Made by a program: the position numbers and the translations under genes
In this document: positions 27,949 through 38,659 of the stretch, piece by piece
How the letters are laid out: each line of letters starts with the position of its first letter
Position numbering within the stretch: the stretch's first letter is position 1
Source of the DNA: Mycobacterium sp. 852002-50816_SCH5313054-b
GTDB taxonomy: Bacteria; Actinomycetota; Actinomycetes; Mycobacteriales; Mycobacteriaceae
DNA length: 64,000 nucleotides
Direction of reading: 5' to 3'
Assembly (NCBI RefSeq): GCF_001667185.1
Contig: NZ_LZIC01000019.1
Span: 1 to 64,000, forward strand
Notes under the pieces: generated by a model
Seen by the model: the letters and a program-made list of their open reading frames with translations, nothing else
What the model was told of the DNA's origin: nothing
Databases searched by the model: none

Positions 27949-28916
27949 GGGTTGGCGATCCGGATGGGCGTCCCGTCCAGCCAGGCGACGACGGCCTCGA
28001 CGGTGTCCTCGTAGAAGGCGCCGAGCATCTCGCGGGTGACGTACCCCAGGTGGGGGGACAACGTGACGTTCGCCAACACCCGCAGCGGGTGGTCGGGCGG
28101 GGGCGGTTCGGCGTCGTAGACGTCGAGCCCGGCCCCCGCGATCCGGCCGGTCCGCAGCGCGTCGATCAGAGCGGCCTGGTCCACGATCGGCCCGCGGGAG
28201 GTGTTGATCAGGTAGGCGTGCGGCTTCATCAGGGCCAGCTCGGGACGCCCGACCAGGTCCCGGGTGCGCTCGGAGAGCACCAAGTGGATCGACACCACGT
28301 CGGATTCGGAGAACAGGGTCGCCTTGTCGACGCGGCGGGCGCCGACCGCCGCCGCGGCCTCGTCTGTGAGGTTCTGGCTCCACGCGATGACCTGCATGCC
28401 AAACACTTTCGCGTATTCGGCCATGCGACCGCCCGTCCTGCCCAAGCCGAGCAGCCCGATCGTCTTGCCGGACAACGTCATCCCCGTTGTGGTCTGCCAG
28501 CCCCCGGCGCGCATGCTTCGATGTTCTTCGGCGAGGTTGCGCACCGTCGCGACCATCAACCCCCAGGCCAGTTCCGGGGTGGCGTCGCGGACCGAGGCGA
28601 ATCGCGGATTGGTGAAGTCCGAGTGGGCGACCAGCACGCCGCGCTCGCTGGCCGCCGCCATGTCCAAGTTCGGCAGGCTCCGGCCGACGATGGTGATCAG
28701 TTTCAGGTTCGGCAGCCGCTCGATGAGCGTGCGGGGCAGGGCCATCCGCTCGCGCATGGTGCAGATCACGTCGAAGGGCCGTAGCGCCTCGGCCGCTTCC
28801 GCCTCGGACAGGTGCCGGCCGAAAACGGTTACCTCGGAACGGTTTTGCACCCGCGACCAGTCGGCGAGTTGGAGGGCCGCGCCGGCATAATCGTCGAGTA
28901 TCGCCACTTTGGGCAT
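27945..28916 (-). CDS. D-2-hydroxyacid dehydrogenase family protein
   Basis: NAD-dependent 2-ketoacid reductase/dehydrogenase of 323 residues. Its nucleotide motif is TIGLLGLGRTGGRMAEYAKV (G-x-G-x-x-G) near residue 150. The catalytic triad is visible as Arg in INTSRGPIVDQAAL, Glu in DVYDAEPPPP and His in TLSPHLGYVTRE. The N-terminal lid begins PKVAILDDYAGAA. ATG 28916 is seven bases after the ferredoxin-reductase stop, so it is probably the last gene of the leftward SDR-reductase unit. It is not in the M. tuberculosis order that I recall. The substrate is unknown. Confidence 0.9.
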   Translation of the reverse strand: MPKVAILDDYAGAALQLADWSRVQNRSEVTVFGRHLSEAEAAEALRPFDVICTMRERMALPRTLIERLPNLKLITIVGRSLPNLDMAAASERGVLVAHSDFTNPRFASVRDATPELAWGLMVATVRNLAEEHRSMRAGGWQTTTGMTLSGKTIGLLGLGRTGGRMAEYAKVFGMQVIAWSQNLTDEAAAAVGARRVDKATLFSESDVVSIHLVLSERTRDLVGRPELALMKPHAYLINTSRGPIVDQAALIDALRTGRIAGAGLDVYDAEPPPPDHPLRVLANVTLSPHLGYVTREMLGAFYEDTVEAVVAWLDGTPIRIANP

Positions 28917-28923
28917 GACAGCG

Positions 28924-30108
28924 TCAGCCCAGCACCTCGGCGATGGGCACAGCGGAGGCGATCTTGGCGCGGACCTTCATGACCTTGCCCGGCATCCCGC
29001 CGCCGACCACGCCGACCAGCACCCCGTCGCGCTCGTAATAGGCCAGGAACTTGCGCCCGTCGTCCTCCACCAGATGCACGGTGTCGGTGGCCTCGGGCTC
29101 CCCCAGGCACTGGATCTTGACGTCGTACTGGTCGCTCCAGAAATATGGGACGACGGGGTTGGCCGGAACGTCCTGCCCGAGCATCGCCGGCACCACCACC
29201 CGGGCCTGGTCGGCGACGTTGCTCCAATGTTCCACGCGCGCTTGGTGTCCCGTCGCGTCGCGCCAGGAGGCGACGTCCCCCAGCGCCCACACTTTCGGCG
29301 CGCTGGTGCGGCCGGCCTCGTCGCAGACGACGCCGTTATCGACGTCGACGCCGCTGCCCCCGAGCCATTCGGTCGCCGGGCGCGACCCGATCCCGATCAC
29401 GACCAGGTCGGCCGGCAGTTCCGTCCCGTCGGTCAGCACCACCGCGTCGACGTGACCCTCGCCGCGCACCTCGGCCACGCCGAGACCGAGCCGGACGTCG
29501 ACGCCTTCGTCGCGGTGCAGGCGCGCCACCAGCGCGCCGATCTGCTCGCCCAGCACGACGGCCAGCGGCGTCGGCTGCGGCTCGACGAGCACCACGTCCA
29601 CCCCGAGGGTGCGCATGCTGGCCGCTACCTCACAGCCGATGAAGCCGGCACCGATGACGACGGCGCGCTGCGCGGCGGACGCGTGCTCGCGCAACGCCAT
29701 GCTCTCGTCGTACGAGCGCAGCACCCGAATGCCCTCGAGATCCGGCAGCGCCGGAATGCGCCGCGGTACCAAGCCGGTGGCGATGACGAGTTCGTCGTAG
29801 CCGAGCACGGATCCGTCGGACAGCGTGACCGTCTGACCGGCGGTGTCGAGACCGGTGGCCGCCGAACCGAGTCGCAGCGTGATGTCGTTGTCGTCGTACC
29901 ACTGGCGCGGCTTGAGGGCCACGTCGTCGACCTCTTTGCGCAGCACCTCCTTGGACAGCGGCGGCCGGTCGTACGGCAGGTGCACCTCGTTGCTGACGAT
30001 CGTGATCCGCCCGGTGTATTCCGACCGGCGCAGTTGCTCGGCGGTGCGCGCAGCGGCCAATCCGCCGCCGACGATCACAACCCCTTTGTCGAGGCCCTTT
30101 TCAGTCAC
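28924..30108 (-). CDS. FAD-dependent NAD(P)H:ferredoxin reductase
   Basis: A 394-residue two-dinucleotide-domain flavoprotein of the ferredoxin-reductase class, counterpart of Rv0688. The FAD motif GVVIVGGGLAAARTAEQLRR is at residue 9, the NAD(P) motif AVVIGAGFIGCEVAASMRTL near 150, and the second FAD motif KVWALGDVASWRD near 270. Such proteins feed electrons to ferredoxins that serve cytochromes P450. The GTG start at 30108 has CTCCACGT upstream on the plus strand, meaning ACGTGGAG before the start on the coding strand. It lies 25 bases downstream of the SDR gene, in one unit with it. Confidence 0.93.
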   Translation of the reverse strand: MTEKGLDKGVVIVGGGLAAARTAEQLRRSEYTGRITIVSNEVHLPYDRPPLSKEVLRKEVDDVALKPRQWYDDNDITLRLGSAATGLDTAGQTVTLSDGSVLGYDELVIATGLVPRRIPALPDLEGIRVLRSYDESMALREHASAAQRAVVIGAGFIGCEVAASMRTLGVDVVLVEPQPTPLAVVLGEQIGALVARLHRDEGVDVRLGLGVAEVRGEGHVDAVVLTDGTELPADLVVIGIGSRPATEWLGGSGVDVDNGVVCDEAGRTSAPKVWALGDVASWRDATGHQARVEHWSNVADQARVVVPAMLGQDVPANPVVPYFWSDQYDVKIQCLGEPEATDTVHLVEDDGRKFLAYYERDGVLVGVVGGGMPGKVMKVRAKIASAVPIAEVLG

Positions 30109-30133
30109 GTGGAGTTCATACCACGCACGCCGG

Positions 30134-30961
<828 letters not shown>

Positions 30962-30974
30962 CTAGCAGCGAAAC

Positions 30975-30988
30975 TGAAACGTGTTCTA
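30975..30988. promoter_or_regulatory. KstR-type operator before the mycofactocin SDR
   Basis: TGAAACGTGTTCTA matches the published KstR consensus TnnAACnnGTTnnA at every fixed position. It lies 22 bases upstream of the SDR start and just upstream of the -10 TAGCCT (30964-30959), overlapping the -35 region. KstR represses sterol-catabolism genes, so derepression on cholesterol is the inference. Confidence 0.75.
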
Positions 30989-31001
30989 ACTAACCCGGGG
31001 T

Positions 31002-31829
31002 TCAGATTTCGGAGATGATCTGGGCCCGTCGGCTGTTGTACTCCTGGTCGCTCAGCGCACCGCCGGCCCGCAGCGTCTCGAGCTCTTGGAGCCGCTGGGC
31101 GATCGACGGTTGCGGCGTGGCGGCCGGGGCCGGACCGCCGGCCGCCGCCGGTTGGGCGGCCGGCGCCTGCTGTTCGGCCGCGCGCCGCACCACGGCCTGG
31201 ACCTGCTGGCGCAGCGCGGGATTGGACCGGATGTCGACCATCCGATTGAGCGGAACGTTGTTCGCCTTAAGGATCTGCAGGATCTCCATCAGCGGGCCGG
31301 CCTGCCCGCTGAGGTCGTAGGTCTTGTTGTCCTCGGCCACCGTGAACTGCGCCGGCACCAGCCCGTTGACCAAAGCGCTGCGTTCCCAGTCGATCCGGTA
31401 TTCACCGGTGGTGGGGTTGACCAGGACCACGACCTTGCGGGCGTTGAGGTTGCCGAGCCGGGTCACGCTGGCGATCACCCGGTCCTCGCTGTCGAACGGC
31501 AGAATCCCGGGCCCCGCGATGTGCAGGTAGACCTTGACCACCTGTTGGTTGTTGATCCACGTCCCGGTTTCGCTGAGTCCCGTGATCTGGGCCAGCGCCA
31601 GCACGCCGTTCTGCTCGAGCTCCGCGTTCTTGGCGGATGACTTCGCCCCGTAGTTGGCCAGCGCGAGCGCGATCACCACGTCGGCCACGGTGATCAGCAG
31701 GCCGACGTAGAGCATCCACTGCAGCAGGTTGCCGAACCCGAGGGTGAAGTAGACGACCAAAAAGATCGGACCCACCAGGCCGCCGCACAGCAAAACGATC
31801 AACTGTGCCTTCAGGTAGCGGGCCAACAC
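31002..31829 (-). CDS. SHOCT-domain membrane protein
   Basis: A 275-residue protein, counterpart of Rv0686. Two N-terminal membrane helices (about residues 8-30, IVLLCGGLVGPIFLVVYFTL; 38-60, MLYVGLLITVADVVIALALA) precede a cytoplasmic domain with a beta-rich section (VVKVYLHIAGPGILPFDSED). An Ala/Pro-rich linker leads to a C-terminal SHOCT motif (LQELETLRAGGALSDQEYNS). The GTG start at 31829 places the first helix correctly; a longer upstream frame is unsupported. The function is unknown. SHOCT domains often mediate oligomerisation. Confidence 0.88.
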   Translation of the reverse strand: MLARYLKAQLIVLLCGGLVGPIFLVVYFTLGFGNLLQWMLYVGLLITVADVVIALALANYGAKSSAKNAELEQNGVLALAQITGLSETGTWINNQQVVKVYLHIAGPGILPFDSEDRVIASVTRLGNLNARKVVVLVNPTTGEYRIDWERSALVNGLVPAQFTVAEDNKTYDLSGQAGPLMEILQILKANNVPLNRMVDIRSNPALRQQVQAVVRRAAEQQAPAAQPAAAGGPAPAATPQPSIAQRLQELETLRAGGALSDQEYNSRRAQIISEI

Positions 31830-31923
31830 GTGTCTCTCCTCATCTCGCTGCGAAGTCCGTGTCAGATTAGCGCTCGACCGGCGGTCGCGATACCCGAGCG
31901 CGCAAACCGTCTGCGTGCTCGGG

Positions 31924-32715
31924 TCAGTCCTCGGAGGACTCGGCTGGGGCGGCCGTCGCCGTTGAGTAGGCCGGGGTGGCGGGACGCACCGCCGCCGACG
32001 AGCCGGCGGGCGCCGCGGCCGGCATCGTCGCGGGCAGTGGTGTCCCGGCGTAGCCGCCGAGGCCGGCCTCCTCGGTGGCCGCCAGGCCTTCCGAGGCCCC
32101 GATGGCGCCGGAGGACGCAGCCGGGCCGCCGGTTGCGGCGACCGCGGGGACGGCACCGAGGTTTTGACCCGCGACCAGGCTGCCGGTGAAGCCGGCCCCG
32201 CCCATACCGAACGATTCGCCGCTGCCGGCGGCCGCGGCGGCGGGACTGACGCTGCCCGTCAGCTGACCGGCCACGCCGCTGGCCCCGGCACCGAAAACGC
32301 CCGGCCCGGGACTGGGCGCGACGGTCAGCGCGGGGCTCACGCCGTTGCCGGCCGGGACGGCCGCGGCGGCCGCCTGGCTGGGCGTGCCGACCGCGCCCAA
32401 CGCAGCTTGCTCCACGGTCTGCAGCGGCGAGGAGTTGGCGGCCTCGGCAAGGGCATACTGCGCCGCGCCACCGCTCATGAGCTCGACAAACTGCTGGTGG
32501 AACATCGCCGCCTGGGCGCTGAGCGCCTGGTAGACCTCGGCGTGCGCGCCGAACAGCGTCGCAATGGTCGCCGACACCTCGTCGGCACCCGCGGCCAGCA
32601 CGCCCGAGGTCGGGGTCAGCGCCGCGGCGTTGGCCGAGCTGATCGAAGAGGCGAGATTCGCCAGGTCGGACGCCGCCGCCGCCAGATACTCCGGCGTCGC
32701 GAAAACGAACGACAT
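31924..32715 (-). CDS. PE-family protein with Ala/Gly-rich tail (second copy)
   Basis: A 263-residue PE protein. The PE domain (1-98) begins MSFVFATPEYLAAAASDLAN and ends with YALAE, the Y-x-x-x-E type VII secretion signal, then AANSSPLQ. The tail of about 165 residues is rich in Ala, Gly, Pro and Ser, with no recognised domain. The domain aligns closely with the PE protein at 17 kb, suggesting paralogs. ATG 32715 has GGGAGG upstream. No PPE gene is nearby. It lies between the SHOCT protein and tuf. Confidence 0.92.
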   Translation of the reverse strand: MSFVFATPEYLAAAASDLANLASSISSANAAALTPTSGVLAAGADEVSATIATLFGAHAEVYQALSAQAAMFHQQFVELMSGGAAQYALAEAANSSPLQTVEQAALGAVGTPSQAAAAAVPAGNGVSPALTVAPSPGPGVFGAGASGVAGQLTGSVSPAAAAAGSGESFGMGGAGFTGSLVAGQNLGAVPAVAATGGPAASSGAIGASEGLAATEEAGLGGYAGTPLPATMPAAAPAGSSAAVRPATPAYSTATAAPAESSED

Positions 32716-32846
32716 CCGTACCTCCCGGGCGAGTCACGACGATTGAACAATCGCCCGGTCATTAGACACGGACGCAATAAGCCTGAATCTATAGTAACCC
32801 GCGCCGTCCTCGCCCGGTTTTGCCAATTGCGACGGACCCCGGAACG

Positions 32847-32885
32847 CACGAAGCCCGGGCGCCGATCGGCAGCCCGGGCTTCGTG
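32847..32885 (-). terminator. Terminator after tuf
   Basis: CACGAAGCCCGGGC (32847-32860) pairs perfectly over 14 bases with 32872-32885 around an 11-base loop that is itself near-palindromic (GCCGATCGGC). It starts 14 bases beyond the tuf stop. There is no U-run beyond the stem, a common form in mycobacteria. Confidence 0.85.
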
Positions 32886-32899
32886 TCGAACAGACTGAC

Positions 32900-34090
32900 T
32901 TACTTGATGATCTTGACGACCCGGCCGGCGCCGACGGTGCGGCCACCCTCGCGGATCGCGAACCGCAGGCCCTCGTCCATGGCGACGGGCTGGATCAGCT
33001 TCACCGAGATGTTGGTGTTGTCACCGGGCATCACCATTTCGGTGCCCTCCGGCAGCGTCACCACACCGGTCACGTCGGTGGTGCGGAAGTAGAACTGCGG
33101 ACGGTAGTTGTTGAAGAACGGCGTGTGCCGGCCGCCCTCGTCCTTGGACAGGATGTAGACCTGGCCCTCGAACTCGGTGTGCGGCGTGGTGGTGCCGGGC
33201 TTGGTGACGACCTGGCCCCGCTCGACGTCCTCACGCTTGATACCGCGCAGCAACAGCCCGACGTTGTCGCCGGCCTGGCCCTGGTCGAGCAGCTTGCGGA
33301 ACATCTCGACGCCGGTGACCGTCGTCTTGGTGCTGGTCGGCTTGATGCCGACGATCTCGACTTCCTCGTTCACGTTGATCACGCCACGCTCCACACGACC
33401 GGTGACCACGGTGCCGCGGCCGGTGATGGTGAAGACGTCCTCGACGGGCATCAGGAACGGCTTGTCGGTCTCGCGGACCGGGTCCGGGATCGACTCGTCG
33501 ACCGCATCCATCAGCTGCTCGACGGACTCGACCCACTTGGCGTCGCCCTCGAGCGCCTTGAGCGCCGAGACCCGCACGACCGGCGCGTCCTCGTCGAATT
33601 CCTGGGCGGCCAGCAGCTCGCGGACCTCCAGCTCGACGAGCTCGAGCAGCTCCTCGTCGTCGACCGCGTCGGCCTTGTTCAGGGCGACCAGGATGTAGGG
33701 CACGCCGACCTGGCGGGCCAGCAGCACGTGCTCGCGGGTCTGCGGCATCGGGCCGTCGGTCGCGGCGACCACCAGGATCGCGCCGTCCATCTGGGCGGCG
33801 CCGGTGATCATATTCTTGATGTAGTCCGCGTGACCAGGCGCGTCGACGTGGGCGTAGTGCCGCTTGTCGGTCTGGTACTCGACGTGCGCGATGTTGATGG
33901 TGATACCGCGCTGACGCTCCTCGGGGGCGTTGTCGATCTGGTCGAACGCCTTGGACTCGTTCAGGTCCGGGTACTTGTCGTGCAGGACCTTGGTGATAGC
34001 CGCGGTCAGGGTGGTCTTGCCGTGGTCAACGTGACCGATGGTCCCGATGTTGACGTGGGGCTTGGTCCGCTGGAACTTCGCCTTCGCCAC
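32900..34090 (-). CDS. tuf: Elongation factor Tu
   Basis: GTPase delivering aminoacyl-tRNA to the ribosome, 396 residues, standard length. G motifs: [10 protein letters not shown] near residue 19, DAPGHADY near 81, NKAD near 136, SALKAL near 174. Domains 2 and 3 follow ([40 protein letters not shown]). The GTG start at 34090 is preceded by GGAGGACACAACA. It is 96 bases downstream of fusA in the str operon, ending at a strong hairpin. Confidence 0.99.
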   Translation of the reverse strand: MAKAKFQRTKPHVNIGTIGHVDHGKTTLTAAITKVLHDKYPDLNESKAFDQIDNAPEERQRGITINIAHVEYQTDKRHYAHVDAPGHADYIKNMITGAAQMDGAILVVAATDGPMPQTREHVLLARQVGVPYILVALNKADAVDDEELLELVELEVRELLAAQEFDEDAPVVRVSALKALEGDAKWVESVEQLMDAVDESIPDPVRETDKPFLMPVEDVFTITGRGTVVTGRVERGVINVNEEVEIVGIKPTSTKTTVTGVEMFRKLLDQGQAGDNVGLLLRGIKREDVERGQVVTKPGTTTPHTEFEGQVYILSKDEGGRHTPFFNNYRPQFYFRTTDVTGVVTLPEGTEMVMPGDNTNISVKLIQPVAMDEGLRFAIREGGRTVGAGRVVKIIK

Positions 34091-34186
34091 TGTTGTGTCC
34101 TCCGACTTGTTGGTGCTTTGTTAAGCAGTGTTGATTTCTTGTTGTGCCGCGGTGTTAACCGGGTCAGCTTACTCGTACGCCCGAAC

Positions 34187-36292
34187 TCACTGACCCGTCG
34201 CCTTGGCGATGATCTCCTTCGACACGTTCGCCGGTACTTCGGCGTAGGAGTCGAACACCATGGAGTAGTTCGCCCGGCCTTGAGTCTTCGACCTCAGGTC
34301 GCCGACGTAACCGAACATCTCCGACAGCGGCACGTGCGCCTTGACCACGCGTGCACCGCTCCGCTCCTCCATGGCCTGAATCTGGCCACGGCGGGAGTTC
34401 AGGTCGCCGATCACATCGCCCATGTAGTCCTCGGGCGTGATGACCTCGACGGCCATGATCGGTTCCAGGATCACCGGTTGCGCTTGCGCGGCAGCCTTTT
34501 TCAGCACCTGGGAACCAGCGATCTTGAAGGCCATCTCGGACGAGTCGACCTCGTGGAAGGCGCCGTCGAGCAGGGTGACCTTGAGGTTCACCAGCGGGTA
34601 GCCGGCCAGCACGCCGTACTGCATGGCGTCCTGGGCGCCGGCGTCCACCGACGGGATGTACTCGCGCGGGATGCGCCCGCCGGTGACCTTGTTCTCGAAT
34701 TCGTAGGTCGCGCCGTCCTCGCCGTGGAATGGCTCGAGGTTGATCAGCACCTTCGCGAACTGGCCCGACCCACCGGTCTGCTTCTTGTGGGTGAACTCGA
34801 CCTTCTCCACCAGCCGCCTGATGGTCTCCTTGTAGGCGACCTGCGGCTTGCCCACGTTGGCCTCGACCTTGAACTCGCGGCGCATGCGATCCACCAGGAT
34901 GTCCAGGTGCAACTCGCCCATGCCGCCGATCACGGTCTGCCCGGTCTCGGCGTCCTGGTGGACCTTGAACGTCGGGTCCTCCTCGGCGAGCTTCTGGATC
35001 GACAGGCTCAGCTTCTCCTGATCGCTCTTCGTCTTGGGCTCGATGGCCACCTCGATGACCGGGTCCGGGAACGTCATCGACTCGAGCACGACCTGCTGGT
35101 TCGGGTCGCTCAGGGTGTCGCCGGTGGTGGTGTCCTTCAGACCGATCACCGCGTAGATGTGACCCGCCGACGCGGTCTCCACCGGGTTCTCCTTGTTGGA
35201 GTGCATCTGGAACAGCTTGCCCAGCCGCTCCTTCTTGCCCTTGGTGGAGTTGATGACCTGGCTGCCGGAATCGACCTTGCCCGAGTACACCCGGACGTAG
35301 GTCAGCTTGCCGAAGAAGGGGTGCGTGGCGACCTTGAAGGCCAGCGCCGAGAACGGCTCGTCGGTGGACGGCTTGCGCACGACCTCGACGTCCTCCTTGC
35401 CCGGAGCGTGGCCGACGGCCGGCGGCACGTCCAGCGGCGAGGGCAGGTAGTCGATGACCGCGTCCAGCATCGGCTGCACGCCCTTGTTCTTGAACGCGCT
35501 GCCGCACAGCACCGGGTAGGCCTCCGAGCTGATGGTCAGCTTGCGGATAGCACCCTTGATCTCCTCGACGGTGAGCTCCTCGCCGCCCAGGTACTTCTCC
35601 AGCAGCGTCTCGTCGGTCTCGGCGACGGACTCGAGCAACTTGGTGCGGTACTCGTCGGCCTTCTCCTGCAGGTCGGCGGGGATGTCGACGACGTCGTACT
35701 TCTCACCGAGCTTCGCCTCGGCGCTCCACACCTTGGCCTTCATCTCGACCAGGTCGACGACGCCCTCGAAGTCACCCTCGGAGCCGACGGGCAGCTGGAT
35801 CGGGATGACGTTGGCGCCCAGCCGCTCTTCCATCGTCTTCACCGAGAAGTAGAAGTCCGCGCCGATCTTGTCCATCTTGTTGACGAAGCAGATCCGCGGG
35901 ACGTCGTATTTGTCGGCCTGGCGCCACACCTGCTCGGACTGCGGCTCGACGCCCTCCTTGCCGTCGAAGACGGCGACGGCACCGTCGAGCACGCGCAGGC
36001 TGCGCTCCACCTCGACGGTGAAATCAACATGGCCAGGCGTGTCAATGATGTTGATCTGGTTGTCGTTCCAGAAGCAGGTGGTGGCCGCGGAGGTGATGGT
36101 GATCCCCCGCTCCTGCTCCTGCTCCATCCAGTCCATGGTGGCGGCGCCGTCGTGCACCTCACCGATCTTGTAGCTGATGCCGGTGTAGTAGAGGATGCGC
36201 TCGGTCGTCGTCGTCTTGCCGGCGTCGATGTGCGCCATGATGCCGATGTTGCGGACCTTGGTCAGGTCGGTCAGCACGTCCTTCTGTGCCAC
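34187..36292 (-). CDS. fusA: Elongation factor G
   Basis: Translocase GTPase of 701 residues. G1 is [20 protein letters not shown]2 region includes [14 protein letters not shown]3 DTPGHVDF, and G4 NKMD. Domains II-V follow, with the tip region of domain IV around [23 protein letters not shown] 36292 gives [20 protein letters not shown]. It lies 70 bases downstream of rpsG. It is the housekeeping (FusA1) copy in the rpsL-rpsG-fusA-tuf order. Confidence 0.99.
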   Translation of the reverse strand: MAQKDVLTDLTKVRNIGIMAHIDAGKTTTTERILYYTGISYKIGEVHDGAATMDWMEQEQERGITITSAATTCFWNDNQINIIDTPGHVDFTVEVERSLRVLDGAVAVFDGKEGVEPQSEQVWRQADKYDVPRICFVNKMDKIGADFYFSVKTMEERLGANVIPIQLPVGSEGDFEGVVDLVEMKAKVWSAEAKLGEKYDVVDIPADLQEKADEYRTKLLESVAETDETLLEKYLGGEELTVEEIKGAIRKLTISSEAYPVLCGSAFKNKGVQPMLDAVIDYLPSPLDVPPAVGHAPGKEDVEVVRKPSTDEPFSALAFKVATHPFFGKLTYVRVYSGKVDSGSQVINSTKGKKERLGKLFQMHSNKENPVETASAGHIYAVIGLKDTTTGDTLSDPNQQVVLESMTFPDPVIEVAIEPKTKSDQEKLSLSIQKLAEEDPTFKVHQDAETGQTVIGGMGELHLDILVDRMRREFKVEANVGKPQVAYKETIRRLVEKVEFTHKKQTGGSGQFAKVLINLEPFHGEDGATYEFENKVTGGRIPREYIPSVDAGAQDAMQYGVLAGYPLVNLKVTLLDGAFHEVDSSEMAFKIAGSQVLKKAAAQAQPVILEPIMAVEVITPEDYMGDVIGDLNSRRGQIQAMEERSGARVVKAHVPLSEMFGYVGDLRSKTQGRANYSMVFDSYAEVPANVSKEIIAKATGQ

Positions 36293-36362
36293 AGAAGTCT
36301 TCCCACTCTTTCGATTGCTTGGTTGCTGTCTTTCTTGTCTCCGGCCTCATCGCCGGAGACTG

Positions 36363-36833
36363 TCACCAGCGATAGTGCGCGAAGGCGCGGTTGGCCTCGG
36401 CCATCTTGTGGGTGTCCTCGCGTCGCTTGACGGCGGCACCCAGGCCGTTGCTGGCGTCGAGGATCTCGTTCGCCAGGCGCTCGACCATGGTCTTCTCCCG
36501 GCGTTGCTTGGAGAAGCTGACCAACCAACGCAGTGCGAGCGTCACGGAGCGGTCCGGCCGCACCTCGACGGGCACCTGGTAGGTCGCACCACCGACGCGG
36601 CGGCTGCGCACCTCGAGGGAGGGCTTGACGTTGTCCATGGCGCGCTTGAGGGTGATCACCGGGTCGGTGCCCGTCTTGTCACGGGCTTGTTCGAGCGCAC
36701 CATAAACAATGCGTTCGGCCAGCGATTTCTTCCCGTCCAGCAGAACCTTGTTCACCAGCTGGGTGACCAGCTGCGACCCGTAGACCGGGTCGTTGACCAA
36801 CGGACGCTTGGGCGCGGGTCCCTTGCGCGGCAT
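36363..36833 (-). CDS. rpsG: 30S ribosomal protein S7
   Basis: Primary 16S rRNA-binding protein that nucleates head assembly and, in some bacteria, represses the str operon. The 156 residues run [40 protein letters not shown] and end [11 protein letters not shown] 36833 overlaps the rpsL TGA by one base (TGATG). Confidence 0.98.
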   Translation of the reverse strand: MPRKGPAPKRPLVNDPVYGSQLVTQLVNKVLLDGKKSLAERIVYGALEQARDKTGTDPVITLKRAMDNVKPSLEVRSRRVGGATYQVPVEVRPDRSVTLALRWLVSFSKQRREKTMVERLANEILDASNGLGAAVKRREDTHKMAEANRAFAHYRW

Positions 36834-37207
36834 CAGCTCTTCTCCTTCTTGGCGCCGTAACGGCTGCGAGCCTGCTTGCGGTTCTTGACGCCCTGGGTGT
36901 CGAGCGAACCGCGGATGATCTTGTACCGGACACCGGGCAGGTCCTTGACCCGGCCACCACGCACCAGCACCATCGAGTGCTCCTGCAGGTTGTGGCCCTC
37001 GCCGGGGATGTAGGCCGTGACCTCAACCTGACTCGTCAGCTTGACGCGCGCAACCTTCCGAAGCGCCGAGTTCGGCTTCTTCGGGGTGGTGGTGTACACG
37101 CGGGTGCATACGCCACGGCGCTGCGGGCTGCCCTTCAGAGCCGCCGTCTTGACCTTGGCGACCTTGTCGCGGCGACCCTTGCGGACCAGCTGCTGAATGG
37201 TTGGCAT
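36833..37207 (-). CDS. rpsL: 30S ribosomal protein S12 (streptomycin-sensitive allele)
   Basis: Decoding-site protein of 124 residues. The two positions that confer streptomycin resistance when changed are wild type: Lys43 in [12 protein letters not shown] and Lys88 in [10 protein letters not shown]. It starts at ATG 37207 and is the first gene of the str operon. Its leader of about 210 nt runs from a clear promoter. Confidence 0.99.
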
Positions 37208-37424
37208 CTACCGGCTTTCTGTGTTGTGGTTCGTGTTCTGGGTCGAGCTGTTAAGTCTGTGTACTGCAGTTTTGCCCAGCCGCGCGTTGAGCTCGCCTAC
37301 CCCGCGGCCGGGTGTGTCGCAAGCGCTCAGCACGGCAGTAGATCCGGTGCGTCGGGGACATGCGAATTAGCCCGGCATCCGCTCCCTTACGTCAGGCGCC
37401 GTAAGCCGCCAGGCACGAGCCACC

Positions 37425-37454
37425 ACAATACCCGCCGCCGGTCTCGCAGGTCAA
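37425..37454 (-). promoter_or_regulatory. str operon promoter (rpsL)
   Basis: TTGACC (37454-37449), 18 bases, TATTGT (37430-37425) on the minus strand, starting 17 bases from the tetR stop. The predicted start is near 37418, giving a leader of about 210 nt to rpsL. The rest of the 37208-37470 gap contains no gene that I can support. Confidence 0.75.
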
Positions 37455-37470
37455 AGCGGCGGCCGGTGGC

Positions 37471-38115
37471 CTAGCTGGGCGCCGCGCCCTGGTGCGCGGT
37501 GCGCCTGTCCAGACCCGCCGCCAGCCGCAACACCATGTCGGAAAACAGCGCGTCCGTGTCGATGTCGTCCATGACGCCGGTCATCTCCAGTAATACGAAG
37601 CCGTGCATCGCGGACCAGAACTCCAGCGCCGCGTGGAATGCCTCCGCACCGCACAGGCCGTAGGAGGCCAGCACGGAGATGACGGGCGTGGCAGCGCCCC
37701 TGGTGGCGGCCGCGTACTCGGGGTCGTCGCCACCCAGCGGCATCCGGGTGAACGCCGAGTACCGACCCGGGTGGTGATGGGCGTAACTGCGGTACGCGCT
37801 GGCCATGACCAGCACCGCGTCGTCGCGCGCGCGACCCTCGCCGACCCGGTTCAGCATCGTGATGATGTCGTCGATGACGCGGATCCGCACCGCGCGGCGC
37901 AGGTCCTCCAGGCTGTCCACGTGGTTGTACAGCGACGGGCCCTTGGTTCCCAGCTGGGTGGCCAGCGCGTTGATCGTCAGCGAGTCCCAGCCCTCGCGGT
38001 CCAAAAACGTCAAGGCACCGTCGACGATGCCGTCGCGGCTCAGCTTGGCCGGGCGGGAGGCCGACTTCCCGGCGCGCGGGCGCCCCGCCGCCGACGGCGG
38101 TTCTGGAGCTGCCAT
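37471..38115 (-). CDS. TetR-family regulator (Rv0681-like)
   Basis: A 214-residue regulator, positional counterpart of Rv0681. The N-terminal helix-turn-helix is at about residues 22-70 (LSRDGIVDGALTFLDREGWD, INALATQLGTKGPSLYNHVD). The C-terminal domain includes AALEFWSAMHGFVLLEMTGV, typical of the WHG-type ligand domain. ATG 38115 is chosen; a longer frame to 38523 would run through the divergent gene and the operator. It ends just before the str promoter. Its targets may include the divergent exported-protein gene. Confidence 0.9.
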   Translation of the reverse strand: MAAPEPPSAAGRPRAGKSASRPAKLSRDGIVDGALTFLDREGWDSLTINALATQLGTKGPSLYNHVDSLEDLRRAVRIRVIDDIITMLNRVGEGRARDDAVLVMASAYRSYAHHHPGRYSAFTRMPLGGDDPEYAAATRGAATPVISVLASYGLCGAEAFHAALEFWSAMHGFVLLEMTGVMDDIDTDALFSDMVLRLAAGLDRRTAHQGAAPS

Positions 38116-38145
38116 GGCGATCGCCCTTCGAGTGATGCGGGTTGG

Positions 38146-38168
38146 GTTAACTAATGACTCTAGTTGAC
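38146..38168. promoter_or_regulatory. Inverted repeat, likely TetR operator
   Basis: GTTAACTA-ATGACTC-TAGTTGAC: 8-base arms with one mismatch around a seven-base centre, 30 bases upstream of the TetR-family start and 98 bases before the divergent exported-protein gene. The location and size fit an autoregulatory operator. Confidence 0.6.
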
Positions 38169-38266
38169 GATCGGCCGGAAACTGGTGAGCCGATAACCCT
38201 GCCCCCGGGCGGGCGGATACACGTAATCTCATTCCAGGCCGATCCGAACGCCGAAGGGGGCTCGCC

Positions 38267-38632
38267 GTGAAGTGGACAACCGCCGCGGGGCCGCTGGTCG
38301 CCTGCGCCCTCGTCGTCGCCGCGCCCACGCCGGTGGCGCCGGCCAAGAACGGCGACACCCACGTCACCGGCCAGGGCGTCGACCAGACGCTGGACTGCAA
38401 CGATGCCACCCTGATCGTCAACGGCACGGGGAACGTCGTCAACGCGAAGGGCAACTGCTGGGCCGTGACGGTCATGGGCTCGGGCAACACCGTCATCGCC
38501 GACTCCGTCACGCACGACATCACCGTGTACGGCTACGACGAGACCGTGTTCTATCACGGCGGCGCGCCGATCCTCTGGGACCGCGGCCGCGAACTGGGCA
38601 TGACCAACCGGCTCCAGCAGGTGCCGGGCTGA
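38267..38632 (+). CDS. Secreted DUF3060-type protein (Rv0680c-like)
   Basis: A 121-residue protein with an N-terminal signal segment (AAGPLVACALVVAAPTPVAP) and a domain of short beta repeats (LDCNDATLIVNGTGNVVNAK, WAVTVMGSGNTVIADSVTHD), the solenoid-like pattern of DUF3060. It starts at GTG 38267, with CCGAAGGGGGCTC upstream. It is 27 bases ahead of a related lipoprotein gene, so the two form an operon and are probably paralogs. Function unknown. Two cysteines in the repeat domain may form a disulfide outside the cell. Confidence 0.85.
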   Translation: MKWTTAAGPLVACALVVAAPTPVAPAKNGDTHVTGQGVDQTLDCNDATLIVNGTGNVVNAKGNCWAVTVMGSGNTVIADSVTHDITVYGYDETVFYHGGAPILWDRGRELGMTNRLQQVPG

Positions 38633-38659
38633 GCACCGAATCGAGAGAATCGAGGATCG

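Noticed and set aside
33125..36430. A 1101-codon plus-strand open frame opposite tuf and fusA
   Set aside because: It is a mirror of the strong codon bias of two certain genes on the other strand. The translation is low-complexity Asp/Arg/Leu/Val with no family resemblance.
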